Source: an uncultured Oscillospiraceae bacterium
GTDB taxonomy: Bacteria > Bacillota > Clostridia > Oscillospirales > Oscillospiraceae
Length of the DNA: 5,192 nt
NCBI GenBank assembly: GCA_910587205.1
Contig: CAJULZ010000117.1
Span: forward strand, 2,712-7,903
Direction of reading: 5' to 3'
Position numbers and translations under genes: made by a program. The notes beneath the pieces were generated by a model. That model was not told the DNA's origin and did not search any database. It saw only the letters and a list, made by a program, of their open reading frames with translations. Shown in pieces: positions 1 to 5,192 of the stretch. The first letter of the stretch is position 1. Every line of letters starts with the position of its first letter.

Positions 1-527
1 TGGGCAACTGCGACATCACCCTGTTCCTGGGCTGTACCGACGCCCTCACCGCTACGTTCATTTCAGACCGCACCGGGGAGGCGTCCATCACCGTCACCAG
101 CCGGGGCAAGCAGCTGGACGCGTGGCGGGTGACAGACTACACCCCCATGTACCGGGAGACCAGCGGCGTGGGGCGGCGCAAGCTCATGACCATGGATGAG
201 GTGCTGCGCATGGACGTGGACCGCGCCCTGGTGATCCTCCGGGGCAAAAAAGTATTGGAGGTTGATAAGTACGACTATTCCAAACATCCCGAGGCCAAGA
301 AGCTCCGGGCGGGCAAGGCCTCCGCCCACGTCCCCGCATGGCGGAAGGCCCAAGGACAGAAGCAGGCGGAGCCAAAAAAGGAGGTGAAGCCCACCCCGGC
401 CCAGTCTGCCGCATCAAAGAAGGAAACGGCCTCCAAGGCGGCCCCAGTGAAACGGGCAGCCGGTAAGGCCGTGACGCAGGTAAAAGCTGTGGACATGGAT
501 TCCATTGTACCCAGGCCAAAAAAATAA
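1..527 (+). CDS. VirD4/TraG-family type IV coupling protein, C-terminal part (5' truncated)
   Basis: The reading frame is open from the window edge (first whole codon at 3) to TAA at 525-527, giving about 174 residues. Proteins of this family are membrane-bound hexameric ATPases that bring the relaxase-DNA complex to the conjugation channel. The Walker motifs would lie upstream and are not visible. What is visible fits the end of the TraG/VirD4 fold: the start NCDITLFLGCTDALTATFIS, followed by a TG-containing segment, resembles the family's 'NCD..L.LG..D..TA..IS..TG' pattern. The later block with MTMDEVLRM and ALVILRGKKVLEVDKYDY resembles the usual 'L.T.DEV.RL...ALV.I.G..P...KK..Y' ending. 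About 70 residues rich in Lys, Ala and Pro follow, a basic, probably disordered tail beyond the usual domain. The next gene starts 13 nt downstream, and its ribosome binding site overlaps this stop codon, which suggests co-transcription. Family assignment is fairly sure; the element type is inferred. Confidence 0.85.
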   Translation, partial: GNCDITLFLGCTDALTATFISDRTGEASITVTSRGKQLDAWRVTDYTPMYRETSGVGRRKLMTMDEVLRMDVDRALVILRGKKVLEVDKYDYSKHPEAKKLRAGKASAHVPAWRKAQGQKQAEPKKEVKPTPAQSAASKKETASKAAPVKRAAGKAVTQVKAVDMDSIVPRPKK

Positions 528-532
528 GGAGG
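526..532 (+). promoter_or_regulatory. Ribosome binding site supporting the TTG start at 541
   Basis: AAGGAGG overlaps the TAA stop of the coupling protein gene and lies 8 nt before the TTG at 541. The nearby ATG at 534 is in another frame and leads only to a short peptide, so TTG is the better start. Confidence 0.8.
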
Positions 533-540
533 AATGACAT

Positions 541-2028
541 TTGGCAAGGAAAAAAGCAGTAACCGAACCCCAGGAGGAACAGATGCAGGACACCGTCCCC
601 GTGGAGGGCACGGCATTTGAGGGGGCTGAACCGGCCCCCGACGCGCCCATGGACAGCGGCTACACCGCCCCTGGCGGCTTCCCCGACGATGGGGATATGC
701 CCTTTGGGGGCGCGGCGGCGGATGAGGGCACACCCCAGGCCATGGAACCCGGCGAGCCCTCCGGCCCGGACGGGACTTCCCCGGAGGATGGGGAGGCTGG
801 TATGGACGATGCCCCCGCCGATCCCGATGGGGCGGCTGACAGCGAGGACTACGCCGCCCTGCTGGCCGCAGTGAGCCAGGGCGGTATGGAGCCTGTTTCC
901 CTGCCGGAGGATGAGGGCGACGGTGAGGCGGACATGGACGGCGAGGGCCAGGACAACAGCCCCGGCGAAATGCCGCCCATGGCCCCGGAGGATCAGTTTG
1001 ACGATCTGCCGTCCGAACCGAATACCCCTGGTGGGGAGGACGGCTTCGGCATGGCGGGCGGCCCCGCCCTCGCCCGGGGCGTTGACCGCCGAACCAGCCC
1101 CCGTCAGGAACGGGAGCGCGTGCTGACCATCGACCCCCGGGCCGAGGTGATGACCCAGCGGGATCTGAATGACCTGGTGTGGCACGAGCTGGAGAACGCC
1201 CAGCGCACCGGGCACATCCTCACCGGCAAGCTATCCGGCGTGGAGCGGACGCCGCTGGGCATGGATCTGGCCGTCATCATCTTCAAAGGCGTCCGGGTCC
1301 TGGTGCCGCTGAAGGAGATGGGGGTGCATACCGGCCCCGTCCCCAGCGGCCCGGAATACACCCGCTGGGCTATCGGGATCGTCAAGCTCCTCAATTCCCG
1401 GCAGAACTTCGATGTGGATTTCCTGGTGCGCGGGTTTGGCGCCAGGGAGGACACCGGCGAGCGGTTTGTGCTGGGCAGCCGGAGGGACGCCATGCGCCGC
1501 AAGCGCAAACGCTTCTATCTGGACACCGATGAACTGGGCAACCACCTGATCGAGGAGGGTAGCTTGGTACAGGCCCGGGTGGTGGCGGTGGCTGAAAAGA
1601 GCGTCCGGCTGGAGGTCTTTGGCGTGGAGTGCTCCGTGGCGGCCAGCGGGGTGTCCCGGCTATGGGTGAGCAGCGTCCGAAGCAAATACGCCGTGGGCGA
1701 CCTGATCACAGTCCGGGTGACCAAGATTGAGCGCACCAGCGGCGGCGACGTGGCGGTCCGGGTGGACGCCCGGGACGTCTTCGGGGAGGAGGCGGACAAC
1801 CTCCATCTGTGCCAGCGCAACGGAAGGTATGTGGGCGAGGTGACGGGCATCAACAAAGGCGTGTTCTTCATCCGGCTCAACATCGGCGTGAACGCGATCT
1901 CCCACGAGTGCCGCGATATGCGTATGCCCGGGCGGAAGGACACCGTGAGCCTCACCGTCACCCGGGTGGATGAAAAGAACGGCGTGGCCCTGGGCATCAT
2001 CAACCGCATCATCAAACAAAATCTGTGA
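541..2028 (+). CDS. S1 RNA-binding domain protein with acidic disordered N-terminus
   Basis: This 495-residue protein starts at TTG. Residues 6-178 contain no Lys, Arg or His at all and are rich in Asp, Glu, Pro, Gly, Ala and Met, so this part is almost certainly disordered and strongly acidic. A helical-looking segment follows (about 200-220, with DLNDLVWHELENAQ). Residues about 222-260 (HILTGKLSGVERT... to VLVPLKEMG) look like a divergent S1/OB strand set. A basic stretch, RRDAMRRKRKRF, lies near 320-332. Two clearer S1-like OB domains follow at about 340-413 (starting GSLVQARVVAVAEKSVRLEV) and about 428-490 (starting GRYVGEVTGINKGVFFIRL). There is no signal peptide or membrane segment, so it should be cytoplasmic and bind RNA or single-stranded nucleic acid. 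S1-domain proteins do occur in conjugative elements of gut Clostridia, but their role is not established to my knowledge. It lies between the coupling protein and a membrane-protein gene in one tight unit. Domain identity is good; function is unknown. Confidence 0.82.
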   Translation: MARKKAVTEPQEEQMQDTVPVEGTAFEGAEPAPDAPMDSGYTAPGGFPDDGDMPFGGAAADEGTPQAMEPGEPSGPDGTSPEDGEAGMDDAPADPDGAADSEDYAALLAAVSQGGMEPVSLPEDEGDGEADMDGEGQDNSPGEMPPMAPEDQFDDLPSEPNTPGGEDGFGMAGGPALARGVDRRTSPRQERERVLTIDPRAEVMTQRDLNDLVWHELENAQRTGHILTGKLSGVERTPLGMDLAVIIFKGVRVLVPLKEMGVHTGPVPSGPEYTRWAIGIVKLLNSRQNFDVDFLVRGFGAREDTGERFVLGSRRDAMRRKRKRFYLDTDELGNHLIEEGSLVQARVVAVAEKSVRLEVFGVECSVAASGVSRLWVSSVRSKYAVGDLITVRVTKIERTSGGDVAVRVDARDVFGEEADNLHLCQRNGRYVGEVTGINKGVFFIRLNIGVNAISHECRDMRMPGRKDTVSLTVTRVDEKNGVALGIINRIIKQNL

Positions 2029-2030
2029 AT

Positions 2031-2036
2031 AAGGAG
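2031..2036 (+). promoter_or_regulatory. Ribosome binding site for the gene at 2045
   Basis: AAGGAG starts 3 nt after the TGA of the S1 protein gene and lies 8 nt before the ATG at 2045. It fixes that start and implies translation from the same message. Confidence 0.75.
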
Positions 2037-2044
2037 CGGCTTTT

Positions 2045-3193
2045 ATGAAGCTGAAATACATCAAGCATTTGGCGCTGGGAATAGCGTTGGCCCTGGCGCT
2101 GAGCGCCACCGCCTTCGCCTCCCCGGTGCCGGACAATTTGGTGGTGGAAAACCTCAACGGCCAGCAGCGCATGGTGAAAACCTATGCGCTGCCGCCCGAT
2201 GCCGACCCGGAGGGGCTGAAAGAGCCGTCGTTTGAATACGACGGCTTTTCCTATGCCTGGGCCTACACCACCAAGGAGGAACACACCTTCCTGGAGACCA
2301 AGCCCGTGACCCAGACAGTGACGGTGGAGACGGCCAAGAAGGATCTGGACGCGGTGCTGGAACAGCTGGCCCCCACCATCCCCTACGATGACGGGGAGTT
2401 TTCCGGCGAGCTGGCCCTGGACCACACCACCCTGTCCACTGTGGCGGCGGGCTATGCCAATAAGAGCGGCCGGGTGACGGCCACCAAGACCATCGGCCCG
2501 CTGGACCGCAACGATATGTCCTACATCCCGGCCACTACGGTGAAAAACGGGATGACGCTGAACCTGGCCAACGTGGAATGGCAGGTCATCGGCACCGACG
2601 TGGTAGGGGACGTGATGGCCCCCTGTTCCTACCAGGCGGTGGCCACCTATTCCGCCTCCACCAGCTATCAGGTAGCCACGGGCTACGTCACCACCGCCGA
2701 GTACAAAGGCGAGGTGGTGGCGGAGGGCGTGGACAGCATCACCTACACAGTGGTCTATGTGGGCACGGAGATCGTGCCGGAGGAGCCGGAACCAGTCCAG
2801 CAGGACGGCCCGGCTTTTGTTCTGCCCTGGGGCATCATCGGCGGGGTGCTGCTGGCCATTGCGCTGGCGGCGCTGGCCGGGGGCGGGGTGTTCCTGTTCC
2901 TGCGCCGCAAAAACGTCTACATCTATGTTCCCGGTGACAAGCCCCGGGACTATAAGCTGATCGCTAAGTTCCGGGTAGAGGCCAGCCAGCCCGAGGTGGA
3001 CATCCAGAACGTCGAGCCCTACCCGGACGGCGTCGTCGCGGTAGAGATCAAGCGGCCCCTGGCAAAGAAACTGGTGGGCCAGCCCTTCACTGTCCGCCAC
3101 CGGACGGCAGATCACACCTACGCCGTCCTCCGGGATCGCCCGGCGGATTGGCACGAGTTTGACCTTACGAAAGAAAAGGAGGAACCTATTTGA
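2045..3193 (+). CDS. Secreted single-pass membrane protein of unknown function
   Basis: The 382-residue protein has an N-terminal signal peptide: a basic start (MKLKYIK), a Leu/Ala-rich core, and a signal-peptidase-like site after A25 (TAFA before SPVP). Residues 26 to about 255 form an extracytoplasmic region rich in Thr, Val and Tyr, with many alternating beta-type segments and a Cys near CSYQAVATYSAS. A short acidic/proline stretch (VPEEPEPVQ) leads into one transmembrane helix at about 263-286 (GIIGGVLLAIALAALAGGG and on). RRK follows at 287-289, so the last 96 residues should be cytoplasmic; they look folded and contain YVPGDKPRDYKLIAKF. I do not recognise a named domain or a catalytic motif. 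Its place between conjugation genes and a sortase suggests an envelope protein of the element, perhaps part of or accessory to the mating apparatus; that is inference. Its stop overlaps the next start by 4 nt, so the two are probably translationally coupled. Confidence 0.8.
   Translation: MKLKYIKHLALGIALALALSATAFASPVPDNLVVENLNGQQRMVKTYALPPDADPEGLKEPSFEYDGFSYAWAYTTKEEHTFLETKPVTQTVTVETAKKDLDAVLEQLAPTIPYDDGEFSGELALDHTTLSTVAAGYANKSGRVTATKTIGPLDRNDMSYIPATTVKNGMTLNLANVEWQVIGTDVVGDVMAPCSYQAVATYSASTSYQVATGYVTTAEYKGEVVAEGVDSITYTVVYVGTEIVPEEPEPVQQDGPAFVLPWGIIGGVLLAIALAALAGGGVFLFLRRKNVYIYVPGDKPRDYKLIAKFRVEASQPEVDIQNVEPYPDGVVAVEIKRPLAKKLVGQPFTVRHRTADHTYAVLRDRPADWHEFDLTKEKEEPI
3177..3182 (+). promoter_or_regulatory. 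Ribosome binding site inside gene 3 for the TTG start at 3190
   Basis: AGGAGG lies within the last codons of the membrane-protein gene, 7 nt before a TTG that overlaps the TGA as TTGA (3190-3193). The protein begins with a proper signal sequence only from this TTG, which supports the start and suggests stop-start coupling. Confidence 0.78.
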
Positions 3194-4014
3194 AGCATAT
3201 CAGAAAAATCGCGGGTCTGGCGCTGTCCGCTGCGATGGCGCTGTCCATGACTGCCCCGGCCTTCGCGTCGGATTACAGCTTTACTACTACCGCCCCCCAG
3301 GACTACTACGGCAGCACCAGCTATGAGGATATCTACGGCTCCCAGTACAACTACGGCGGGCGCAACGCCGTGGACTACGACGTGCCCGAGCTGGAGTACG
3401 GTCGGTTCAGCACCACCATGACCGGGGTGATGGAGCGTACCATCCTGCCCGGGCTCCAGGGTGCTGTGGCCACGGTGGGCGACCCCGGCGGCTATGGGAT
3501 TGGCGGCGGGACTGGCGGCCCTCTCACCGAGCTGGTCATCGATGGCACCGGCGGCTCCGGCACGGCTGTCACCCCCTCCACGCCCGGCGTCCAGCAGCCC
3601 GGCTATACCAGCGTCCAGGGCATGGCCTATAAAAACGGCAGCATCGGCACGGTGAAGATCCCCAAGCTGGGCCTTAGTGTGCCGGTGTGGGAGGGCGAGA
3701 CCACCGCCAGTATGGCCAAGGGCCTGGGGCACTACAGCTCCACCTCCGCCTGGGACGGCAACTTCGGCGTGTGTGGCCACAACCGGGGGGCCAAGTACAA
3801 TATCGGCGCCATCAAGAATTTGGTGGCCGGCGACACCATCACCTACACCACCATCTACGGCACCCGCACCTACGCGGTGTCCATGGTGAAGATCATCGCC
3901 AACAACGACTGGAGCTATCTCCAGGGCACCGCCGACAACCGCATCACCCTCACCACCTGCCTGGAAAACCACCCGGAGAGCCGGGTCATGGTGCAGGCCG
4001 TTGAGGTGAAATGA
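3190..4014 (+). CDS. Sortase (class D-like) with cleavable-type signal peptide
   Basis: This 274-residue protein is a sortase: a cysteine transpeptidase that cuts a C-terminal sorting motif and joins the protein to the wall or to a pilin. The catalytic domain spans about 153-274, opening with GTVKIPKLGLSVPVWEG. The expected catalytic set is present: His197 in VCGHNR, Cys257 in TLTTC, and Arg265 eight residues later in ESRVMVQA. The TLTTC box and GH context suit class D-like enzymes, though the domain (about 122 residues) is short and the class is not certain. The N-terminus is a signal peptide with a likely signal-peptidase site after A26 (PAFA before SDYS), rather than the uncleaved anchor usual in sortases. 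Residues 27-150 form a Tyr-rich then Gly-rich linker-like region with no recognised domain. It starts at TTG, overlapping the upstream stop by 4 nt. Likely substrates are surface proteins of the same element, such as the one starting at 4917. Confidence 0.87.
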   Translation: MKHIRKIAGLALSAAMALSMTAPAFASDYSFTTTAPQDYYGSTSYEDIYGSQYNYGGRNAVDYDVPELEYGRFSTTMTGVMERTILPGLQGAVATVGDPGGYGIGGGTGGPLTELVIDGTGGSGTAVTPSTPGVQQPGYTSVQGMAYKNGSIGTVKIPKLGLSVPVWEGETTASMAKGLGHYSSTSAWDGNFGVCGHNRGAKYNIGAIKNLVAGDTITYTTIYGTRTYAVSMVKIIANNDWSYLQGTADNRITLTTCLENHPESRVMVQAVEVK

Positions 4015-4032
4015 TCAGGGCCAGCTTCAAAA

Positions 4033-4065
4033 TTTTCAGCCGTGGGCCTCCTGGCTGTTGAAAAA
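4033..4065. repeat. Imperfect inverted repeat overlapping the -35 box
   Basis: The arms TTTTCAGCC (4033-4041) and GGCTGTTGAAAA (4053-4064) can pair as CAGCC/GGCTG plus TTTT/AAAA, with a small bulge and an 11-nt loop. The right arm covers the -35 box of the following promoter. It could be an operator, an mRNA 3'-end hairpin for the sortase unit, or chance. No U-run follows it on the + strand. Confidence 0.3.
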
Positions 4066-4086
4066 CCGCATCCTCTTTTGTATAGT
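4058..4086 (+). promoter_or_regulatory. Sigma-A type promoter for the gene at 4143
   Basis: TTGAAA (4058-4063) and TATAGT (4081-4086) are separated by exactly 17 nt, each one mismatch from the housekeeping consensus. An overlapping alternative -10, GATAAT, lies at 4088-4093. Initiation would fall near 4093, giving a leader of about 50 nt before the ATG. This AT-richer stretch stands out in the GC-rich window. Confidence 0.68.
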
Positions 4087-4128
4087 AGATAATGGAAGGA
4101 ATTCTTAACACTTCATGTCAAAATGCAA

Positions 4129-4134
4129 AGGAGG
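4129..4134 (+). promoter_or_regulatory. Ribosome binding site deciding the ATG at 4143
   Basis: AGGAGG lies 8 nt before ATG 4143. An in-frame ATG at 4092 would add 17 polar residues before the signal peptide, has no comparable site, and falls at the predicted transcription start, so 4143 is preferred. Confidence 0.82.
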
Positions 4135-4142
4135 AATTTTTG

Positions 4143-4838
4143 ATGCGGCAAAAGGTTTTAACCCTGCTGGCCGGGGTTGTGTTGGGCATGGCTTTGCTCA
4201 GCGGAGGCCATGCGGCGGCAAACGCCGTTTTGAGCGCTACCCCCAGCAACCAGACATTTTACATCGACGGCCAGCAGACGGCCATGACCGCCTACCTGAT
4301 CGGTGGCAGCAACTATGTGAGACTGCGGGATATTGGGCGGGCCGTGGGCTTCAATGTCTACTGGGACGGGATGGTTCAGGTCGAGAGCGGCAAGCCTTAT
4401 ACCGGCGTGGCCCCGGCCACCCAGCCGCCCCTGGCCGTTCCTACCGAGGAGAGCGTGCTGGCTGTGCTGGAAGATCTGGAGGCTAGATACCCGAACAACA
4501 CCTATTGGCCCTCCCCCTACCGTTCCACCAGCGGCGGGCCCTATCACAGCGGCATGAACTGCGCCGGGTGGGCTACCCTCTGCTCCGACGCCGCGTTTGG
4601 CGATCTGCCTTGGCGAAGGATCACGGCACCTTCCTGGACCCAGCTGCGCGTGGGCGACCTTGTGCAGTTCGATACGGAATCTGCCAGCCATGTGGTTGTC
4701 GTGGTGGAAAAGACCGATGAGTATATCATCACCACGGAGAGCTCCACCACCCAAAAGGCATTTTGGGGCGCACAATACTTCCGCTGGTGGCTGGAGGAAC
4801 AGACCGGACTGATCCTCTACACGCGATATCCGGAATAG
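4143..4838 (+). CDS. Secreted stalk-domain protein with probable cysteine hydrolase domain
   Basis: The 231-residue protein has a signal peptide (MRQKVLTLLAG..., likely cut near A26 after GHAA). Residues about 32-88 match the copper-amine-oxidase N-terminal-like 'stalk' domain common on Firmicute surfaces, with FYIDGQQT, NYVRLRDIGRAVGFNVYWDG and the closing SGKPYTG. A Pro/Ala linker (89-102) leads to a domain at about 103-231. There, Cys140 in MNCAGWATLCSDAAFGDLP, then RVGDLVQF, His183 in SHVVVVV and Glu199 in ITTESS follow the order of papain-like/NlpC/CHAP cysteine hydrolases; a second Cys is at 147. The protein ends in YTRYPE, with no sorting signal. A role in peptidoglycan or peptide cleavage is plausible, but the substrate is unknown and the catalytic assignment comes from pattern alone. 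It has its own promoter and a hairpin after it, so it is probably expressed apart from the sortase unit. Confidence 0.8.
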   Translation: MRQKVLTLLAGVVLGMALLSGGHAAANAVLSATPSNQTFYIDGQQTAMTAYLIGGSNYVRLRDIGRAVGFNVYWDGMVQVESGKPYTGVAPATQPPLAVPTEESVLAVLEDLEARYPNNTYWPSPYRSTSGGPYHSGMNCAGWATLCSDAAFGDLPWRRITAPSWTQLRVGDLVQFDTESASHVVVVVEKTDEYIITTESSTTQKAFWGAQYFRWWLEEQTGLILYTRYPE

Positions 4839-4862
4839 CCCCACACAATTACACTCAACCGA

Positions 4863-4892
4863 AAGGCCAGACCACAGATGCGGTCTGGCCTT
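4863..4892 (+). terminator. Probable intrinsic terminator or attenuator hairpin
   Basis: AAGGCCAGACC (4863-4873) and GGTCTGGCCTT (4882-4892) form a perfect 11-bp stem with an 8-nt loop, 24 nt after the TAG of the stalk-domain gene. The tail is CACTTTTAC: only four Ts, displaced by three bases, so termination may be partial. It ends just 9 nt before the ribosome binding site of the next gene. Confidence 0.7.
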
Positions 4893-4901
4893 CACTTTTA
4901 C

Positions 4902-4908
4902 AAGGAGG
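4902..4908 (+). promoter_or_regulatory. Ribosome binding site supporting the TTG start at 4917
   Basis: AAGGAGG lies 8 nt before TTG 4917. From that codon the frame opens directly with a signal peptide; the next in-frame ATG (4974) falls inside its hydrophobic core and would destroy it. Confidence 0.8.
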
Positions 4909-4916
4909 ACGATTTT

Positions 4917-5192
4917 TTGAAACATAAACTGATCCAACGCGCCCTGTCCCTGCTGTTGGTGCTGGTGTGCGTTATGGGCGTCCTGCCCCTCTCCGCCTTC
5001 GCCGCTGAGGGATTGTCCAGCGCCCCCGGCTCCATCACGCAAAAAAGCAGCGACTATATGAAAATCGGCGGCCAGTCTGTGCGCTACAAGGCCGCCAGTA
5101 GCGCCATCAACAATGTGGGCCTACCCTATGTGTTTAATGAGCAAGTGGATGTGCCTGGGTTTGGCGCGACCCGCGCCCTGTGTGCCTACCAA
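4917..5192 (+). CDS. Secreted surface protein N-terminus, possible thioester adhesin (3' truncated)
   Basis: The frame is open from TTG 4917 to the window end, giving 92 residues. It begins with MKHKLIQRALSLL, a Leu/Val core and PLSAFAA, a signal peptide likely cut after A29 or A30. The mature part contains SITQKSSDYMKIGGQSVRYK, then INNVGLPYVFNEQVDVPGFG and TRALCAYQ at the edge, with Cys89 its only mature cysteine so far. This resembles the start of large cell-wall adhesins of gut Clostridia. A Cys in an LCAY context would suit a thioester domain, whose Gln partner would lie downstream; this is inference, as no sorting motif, CnaB repeats or Gln are in view. It follows a sortase by two genes, which makes it a natural candidate sortase substrate. 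No separate promoter is seen in the 24 nt after the hairpin at 4863-4892. Confidence 0.7.
   Translation, partial: MKHKLIQRALSLLLVLVCVMGVLPLSAFAAEGLSSAPGSITQKSSDYMKIGGQSVRYKAASSAINNVGLPYVFNEQVDVPGFGATRALCAYQ

Noticed and set aside
534..560. ATG at 534 as the start of the S1 protein gene
   Set aside because: It is in another frame from the long open frame and too close to the ribosome binding site; TTG 541 is in frame with ideal spacing.
617..1126. Out-of-frame Pro/Arg-rich open frames inside the acidic region
   Set aside because: They are frame-shifted readings of Gly/Asp/Pro-rich codons, without ribosome binding sites or recognisable domains.
184..1215. 343-codon minus-strand open frame across the coupling and S1 genes
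   Set aside because: It crosses two well-supported genes, has low-complexity composition and no recognisable motif; it is explained by lack of stop codons in GC-rich DNA.
2012..3154. 380-codon open frame on the minus strand opposite the membrane-protein gene
   Set aside because: It mirrors the + strand gene in GC-rich sequence, its product is His/Gly/Arg-rich without domains, and no ribosome binding site supports it. The + strand frame has a signal peptide, a membrane helix and a good site.
4033..4065. Intrinsic terminator for the sortase operon
   Set aside because: The stem is short and bulged and no T-run follows on the + strand, so it is not called a terminator.
4092..4142. Upstream in-frame ATG giving a longer stalk-domain protein
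   Set aside because: The 17 extra residues precede the signal peptide, the ATG lies at the predicted transcription start, and AGGAGG at 4129-4134 points to 4143.

Overview
The window looks like part of an integrative conjugative element (Tn1549-like in general character) in a GC-rich Firmicute, probably a gut Clostridia/Oscillospiraceae lineage. The grounds are GC-rich coding sequence, strong AGGAGG-type ribosome binding sites about 8 nt before each start, frequent TTG starts, Gram-positive signal peptides and a sortase, and gene families typical of gut Clostridia elements. This placement rests on family recognition; no database was searched. All six genes are on the + strand.

Layout. (1) 1-527: the C-terminal end of a VirD4/TraG-type coupling protein, with a Lys/Ala-rich basic tail. 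(2) 541-2028: a cytoplasmic protein with a very acidic disordered N-terminal third and two clear S1-type RNA-binding domains, plus a possible third. (3) 2045-3193: a secreted, single-pass membrane protein of unknown function. (4) 3190-4014: a short sortase with a cleavable-looking signal peptide, overlapping gene 3 by 4 nt. These four are tightly packed (gaps of 13 and 16 nt, then an overlap) and read as one transcription unit continuing from upstream. (5) 4143-4838: a secreted two-domain protein, with a copper-amine-oxidase-N-like stalk domain followed by a probable papain/NlpC-like cysteine hydrolase domain. It has its own promoter (TTGAAA-17-TATAGT) and is followed by an 11-bp hairpin. (6) 4917 to the window end: the N-terminus of a secreted surface protein, possibly a thioester-type adhesin, starting at TTG.

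How they may work together: gene 1 delivers DNA to the conjugation channel. Genes 3, 4 and 6 look like an envelope/surface module in which the sortase would anchor surface proteins such as gene 6, perhaps for mating-pair or host attachment. Gene 5 may remodel the wall or be cargo. The S1 protein is the least explained member, and its acidic tail beside a coupling protein with a basic tail is the most thought-provoking feature. No tRNA, rRNA, CRISPR array, insertion sequence, attachment site or origin was recognised.
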